Shown piece by piece: positions 6,638 to 8,963 of a stretch of DNA of 8,963 nucleotides. The first letter of the stretch is position 1. The number at the start of each line of letters is the position of its first letter. Source of the stretch: Methylacidiphilaceae bacterium (GTDB lineage: Bacteria > Verrucomicrobiota > Verrucomicrobiia > Methylacidiphilales > Methylacidiphilaceae); assembly GCA_028687155.1 (NCBI GenBank), contig JAQUAR010000042.1, forward strand, positions 1 to 8,963, in the 5' to 3' direction. A program made the translations under genes and the position numbers. The notes beneath the pieces are model-generated. The model made no database searches and had not been told where the DNA came from. It saw only the letters and a list, made by a program, of their open reading frames with translations.

Positions 6638-6719
6638 AGATGGAATGGCGCTGTCGCAAATGAACACCTAGCCGAGAGGCCGCGCAAAAACAACTCTCTT
6701 TTGCACCCACCCGCGATCT
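6638..6719. promoter_or_regulatory. Short intergenic region expected to hold the tRNA-Lys promoter
   Basis: These 82 bp lie between the stop of the rhodanese-like gene and the 5' end of the tRNA on the minus strand. TTGTTT followed after 17 nt by TAGGTG is the best promoter-like pair, and its -10 is poor. No clear terminator for the upstream gene is present, so the tRNA may also be reached by read-through. Confidence 0.25.
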
Positions 6720-7298
6720 TCAAAAGACGGGGCCGCTCAAATCAAAAAGCGAGACGGAACGCCGATCCTTCTTCAGAAGTTGACCCCAGTAGGAATCGGA
6801 AGGATGTACGACGGTGACCGGCTTTTCACCTCGATAGAGAGGTCTTCCTTCGTTGGCCCATTTGAAGATCCCGCCTTCCAAATACTTGGCTTCCGTGTAT
6901 CCGGCCTGCTGGAGCCGGCGCGTGAAGGAAGCCGCCCGAAAGCCGACGGAATCGTAGACCACGATCCGTTGATCTTTGCGAAGCTCGTGCGAGAAGGTTC
7001 CCGTGCGCTCATTCGGAGAAACCCGGATTGCTCCCTTGAGATGGCTCACGTCATATTCATCGACCGTCCGCACATCGAGCAAGGCAGGACGCTCCTGGCG
7101 AGATCCGTCGAGCTCTTTCGCCAACTCTTCGGGGGAAATCGTCGGAACATCGGGGAAGCGGTCCCGGATCGCGGACAATACCCGCTCCCAAGAGAGCTCG
7201 GGCGGAGGAGCAACTAGGCTGCAGCCGCACAGGATCAAGCCAAGAACAAGCCAGACCGCGTGAAAAAGAAACGCTTGCGGTGAACTTTTTGCGCTCAC
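6720..7298 (-). CDS. Lipoprotein with rhodanese-like domain lacking the catalytic cysteine
   Basis: The protein is 192 aa from the GTG at 7298, which overlaps the TGA of the upstream yjbQ-like gene as GTGA. The frame continues to an ATG at 7370, but that N-terminus would be a shadow of the neighbour and would spoil the signal peptide. Residues 10-23 are hydrophobic and end in the lipobox LCGC with Cys26 as the lipidated residue, so the protein is probably membrane-anchored, facing the periplasm. The rhodanese domain follows: [12 protein letters not shown] (52-63), [19 protein letters not shown] (73-91), [13 protein letters not shown] (111-123), and [15 protein letters not shown]. The active-site Cys, expected after VVY, is Asp116 (codon GAT, 6951-6953), so sulfur transfer by the usual persulfide route is not possible. 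A tail of about 35 residues containing [12 protein letters not shown] follows. A binding or regulatory role is likely; the partner is unknown. Confidence 0.88.
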   Translation of the reverse strand: MSAKSSPQAFLFHAVWLVLGLILCGCSLVAPPPELSWERVLSAIRDRFPDVPTISPEELAKELDGSRQERPALLDVRTVDEYDVSHLKGAIRVSPNERTGTFSHELRKDQRIVVYDSVGFRAASFTRRLQQAGYTEAKYLEGGIFKWANEGRPLYRGEKPVTVVHPSDSYWGQLLKKDRRSVSLFDLSGPVF

Positions 7299-7711
7299 TC
7301 GCCCACGATCTTTACGAGGACGCGCTTGCGCCGTTTCCCATCGAACTCGCCATAGAATACCTGTTCCCATGGCCCAAGATCGAGCCGACCTCCGGTGACA
7401 GCGACCACCACTTCTCGGCCCATGATTGTCCGTTTGAGGTGGGCATCCGCGTTGTCTTCGCCCACATTGTGTCGGTATTGGGAGTGGGGCTTCTCCGGAG
7501 CCAGCTTCTCCAGCCAGCGCTCCAAATCGTCGTGGAGCCCCTGCTCGTTATCGTTGATGAAGACGCTCGCCGTGATATGCATCGCGTTACAGAGGAGAAG
7601 CCCCTCTTGGATACCGCTCTTTTGGAGACAGCTTTCCAAGCGTCCGGTGACGTTGACGAAGCCTCGCCGAGCCGGCAACTCGAACCATAGTTCCTCCCGA
7701 AAGCTTTTCAT
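7295..7711 (-). CDS. yjbQ: YjbQ/UPF0047 family protein (secondary thiamine-phosphate synthase-like)
   Basis: The protein is 138 aa, the usual length for this single-domain family. Conserved blocks are [20 protein letters not shown] (37-56, with His45 in the HxTA motif), YRHN (79-82, His81), [13 protein letters not shown] (86-98, His91), [13 protein letters not shown] (107-119) and a terminal [11 protein letters not shown]. The three histidines are thought to form the family's metal site. E. coli YjbQ has weak thiamine-phosphate synthase activity that rescues thiE mutants, but the true role of the family is not settled. The chosen ATG at 7711 leaves a short family-typical N-terminus; no strong Shine-Dalgarno precedes it. 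The stop codon overlaps the GTG start of the rhodanese-like lipoprotein, so the two are probably translated together. The gene is divergent from the permease. Confidence 0.92.
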   Translation of the reverse strand: MKSFREELWFELPARRGFVNVTGRLESCLQKSGIQEGLLLCNAMHITASVFINDNEQGLHDDLERWLEKLAPEKPHSQYRHNVGEDNADAHLKRTIMGREVVVAVTGGRLDLGPWEQVFYGEFDGKRRKRVLVKIVGE

Positions 7712-7779
7712 CCGTCGGCAATCGGCTGCTTCACCGTCTGCTTAGGAAGCCGGGAAGAGAAGCGCCGATAGGAAGACTC

Positions 7780-7807
7780 CTTTTACCAGCGTTTTCGGCC
7801 TTTGCAA
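7780..7807 (-). promoter_or_regulatory. Weak candidate promoter for the yjbQ-rhodanese unit
   Basis: On the minus strand TTGCAA (7802-7807) and TAAAAG (7780-7785) are 16 nt apart, each with four of six consensus matches. They would start transcription about 60 nt before the ATG at 7711, within the 192-bp divergent gap shared with the permease. No stronger element is visible in the gap. Confidence 0.22.
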
Positions 7808-7903
7808 GCCCATCTGGGACTTCCCATTGGCTTTGGATTGACTATCAGTCCCTTCTACTTCTTTGCTGGAAAGGGCCAATGGGCCAATCAGAGATACCAG
7901 GGC

Positions 7904-8963
7904 ATGGGACGCATTCCCCTTCTCACCACTGTCTTTCTTGTCATCGGCAATATGGTTGGGACCGGCGTCTTCACCAGCCTTGGATTTCAACTGGAGAAGC
8001 TGTCGACCGGCTTCTCGATTGCGTTCCTCTGGCTTCTCGGCGGGATCGCGAGCCTCTGTGGAGCGCTCTCCTACGGAGAACTTTCGGCCGCCATCCCCCG
8101 TTCCGGAGGAGAATATAGCCTTCTGCGCCGGATCTATCATCCGATGGTCGGTTTCCTGGCCGCCTTCCTTTCGTCGACGGTCGGCTTCGGCGCTCCCATT
8201 GCCCTCGCTTCCATGGCCTTCGGTGCCTACGCGTCCGCCGCCTTTCCCGGCTCCTCGCCAAGCGGGCTCGCCTGGGCGATCGCCACGTTGCTCACCTTGC
8301 TGCAACTCGGCCGCGTCGATCTCCGGGCTCGTTTTCAAGAAGCGGCAACCGGCCTCAAGGTTCTCTTGATCCTATTGCTTTCCGCTTCGAGTTTCCTGCT
8401 CACCCAGGGTCAACCCGTCTCCTTTGCTCCCACGGGGCCGGCACTGCACGAAATGACCGGAGCTTCCTTCGCCGCAAGCCTCGTCTACGTCATGTACTCC
8501 TATTCCGGGTGGAATGCCTCGGTCTACATCGCCGAGGAGGTGCGCAACCCGCAACGAACCGTTCCGCTTTCGCTGGCGATCGGCTCGACGATCGTCATCA
8601 TCCTCTACGTGGCCCTCAACGTCGCCTTCCTCCACGCAGCGCCGATCACTCAAATGCGAGGGATCATCGAAGTCGGGATGATCGCCGGGCGCCACATCTT
8701 CGGAGAATCCGGAGGTCGGATCGTCGCCGGCGCGATCGCACTCGGGCTCCTCTCCTCGATCGCCGCCATGACCTGGATGGGACCGCGCGTCGCCATGGCG
8801 GTAGGAGAGGACTATCCCGCTCTCCGCTGGTTCTCTCATCGCAACCGGGAAGGCGTTCCCTCCCGCGCCCTGCTTTTCCAGTACGGCGTCGTCGTCTTGC
8901 TCCTGGCGACAGGAACCTTTTCCCAAATCCTCACCTATATCCAGTTCACCCTCACCCTCTCCT
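7904..8963 (+). CDS. APC-superfamily amino-acid permease (3' end outside window)
   Basis: The frame runs from the ATG at 7904 to the right edge, 353 codons with no stop; the family is usually 430-500 aa, so perhaps a quarter is missing. The first helix carries FLVIGNMVGTGVFTSLG (residues 11-27), the unwound GxGxF substrate-binding signature of APC transporters. Next comes GALSYGELSAAIPRSGGEYSLL with its helix 2 Glu and the conserved PxxGGEY. VYVMYSYSGWNASVYIAEE with EVRNPQRTVP is the conserved helix 6 region and the loop after it. About nine hydrophobic segments are visible. These inner-membrane proteins take up or exchange amino acids or polyamines; specificity cannot be read. The frame is open upstream, with only a TTG at 7838 as an alternative start; the ATG gives a very short cytoplasmic N-terminus, and CAGGGC just before it is a poor ribosome binding site. 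Divergent from the yjbQ-like gene. Confidence 0.92.
   Translation, partial: MGRIPLLTTVFLVIGNMVGTGVFTSLGFQLEKLSTGFSIAFLWLLGGIASLCGALSYGELSAAIPRSGGEYSLLRRIYHPMVGFLAAFLSSTVGFGAPIALASMAFGAYASAAFPGSSPSGLAWAIATLLTLLQLGRVDLRARFQEAATGLKVLLILLLSASSFLLTQGQPVSFAPTGPALHEMTGASFAASLVYVMYSYSGWNASVYIAEEVRNPQRTVPLSLAIGSTIVIILYVALNVAFLHAAPITQMRGIIEVGMIAGRHIFGESGGRIVAGAIALGLLSSIAAMTWMGPRVAMAVGEDYPALRWFSHRNREGVPSRALLFQYGVVVLLLATGTFSQILTYIQFTLTLS

Noticed and set aside
7299..7370. N-terminal extension of the rhodanese lipoprotein to the ATG at 7370
   Set aside because: It is a shifted-frame shadow of the YjbQ-like C-terminus and would place the lipobox about 50 residues in; the GTG at 7298 gives a normal lipoprotein signal.
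7838..7866. TTGACT at 7838-7843 as a -35 element for the permease
   Set aside because: No acceptable -10 hexamer lies 16-18 nt downstream; the sequence there is CTTTGC.
7742..8338. Long open frame on the minus strand opposite the permease (198 codons)
   Set aside because: Its translation is a low-complexity run of Gly, Glu, Arg and Lys with no family pattern, and the plus strand here encodes clear APC transporter motifs.

Overview
The window is about 60% GC and gene-dense. It reads as chromosomal DNA from a Gram-negative bacterium: there is a lipoprotein with a lipobox, a signal-peptide-bearing secreted protein and a WaaG-like glycosyltransferase. I cannot fix the taxon. Weak or absent Shine-Dalgarno sequences and many overlapping genes would fit a Verrucomicrobia/PVC-type genome, but that is only an impression. 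No transposase, CRISPR array, integrase or phage gene is visible.

Layout: (1) Positions 1-3793, minus strand, hold a tight four-gene operon, read from right to left: a large MscS-family mechanosensitive channel, two related class I SAM methyltransferases, and a GT4-type glycosyltransferase that runs off the left edge. The first two junctions overlap by 8 and 4 bp and the last gap is 25 bp. (2) Positions 3794-4052 are a divergent regulatory region. (3) A bestrophin-family (UPF0187/YneE-like) channel protein lies on the plus strand at 4053-4943. (4) Convergent to it, on the minus strand at 5038-6504, is a secreted protein made of a degenerate trypsin/HtrA-like domain followed by six TPR repeats. 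(5) A tRNA-Lys(CTT) with encoded CCA (6562-6637, minus) lies just upstream of that gene. (6) Positions 6720-7711, minus, are a two-gene unit: a YjbQ/UPF0047 protein followed, through a GTGA stop/start overlap, by a rhodanese-fold lipoprotein. (7) From 7904 to the right edge, plus strand, is the N-terminal part of an APC-superfamily amino-acid permease.

How the genes fit together: the left operon looks like an envelope glycan or lipid modification module co-expressed with a tension-gated channel. The head-to-head MscS and bestrophin genes place two ion-channel families around one regulatory region. The two most unusual proteins are catalytically degenerate versions of enzyme folds: a trypsin-like domain lacking the GNSGG serine loop, and a rhodanese with Asp in place of the catalytic Cys. 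Most of the window is ordinary. I see no convincing new multi-gene system, but those two proteins, the tandem methyltransferase pair and a short CT repeat inside the glycosyltransferase gene deserve a second look.
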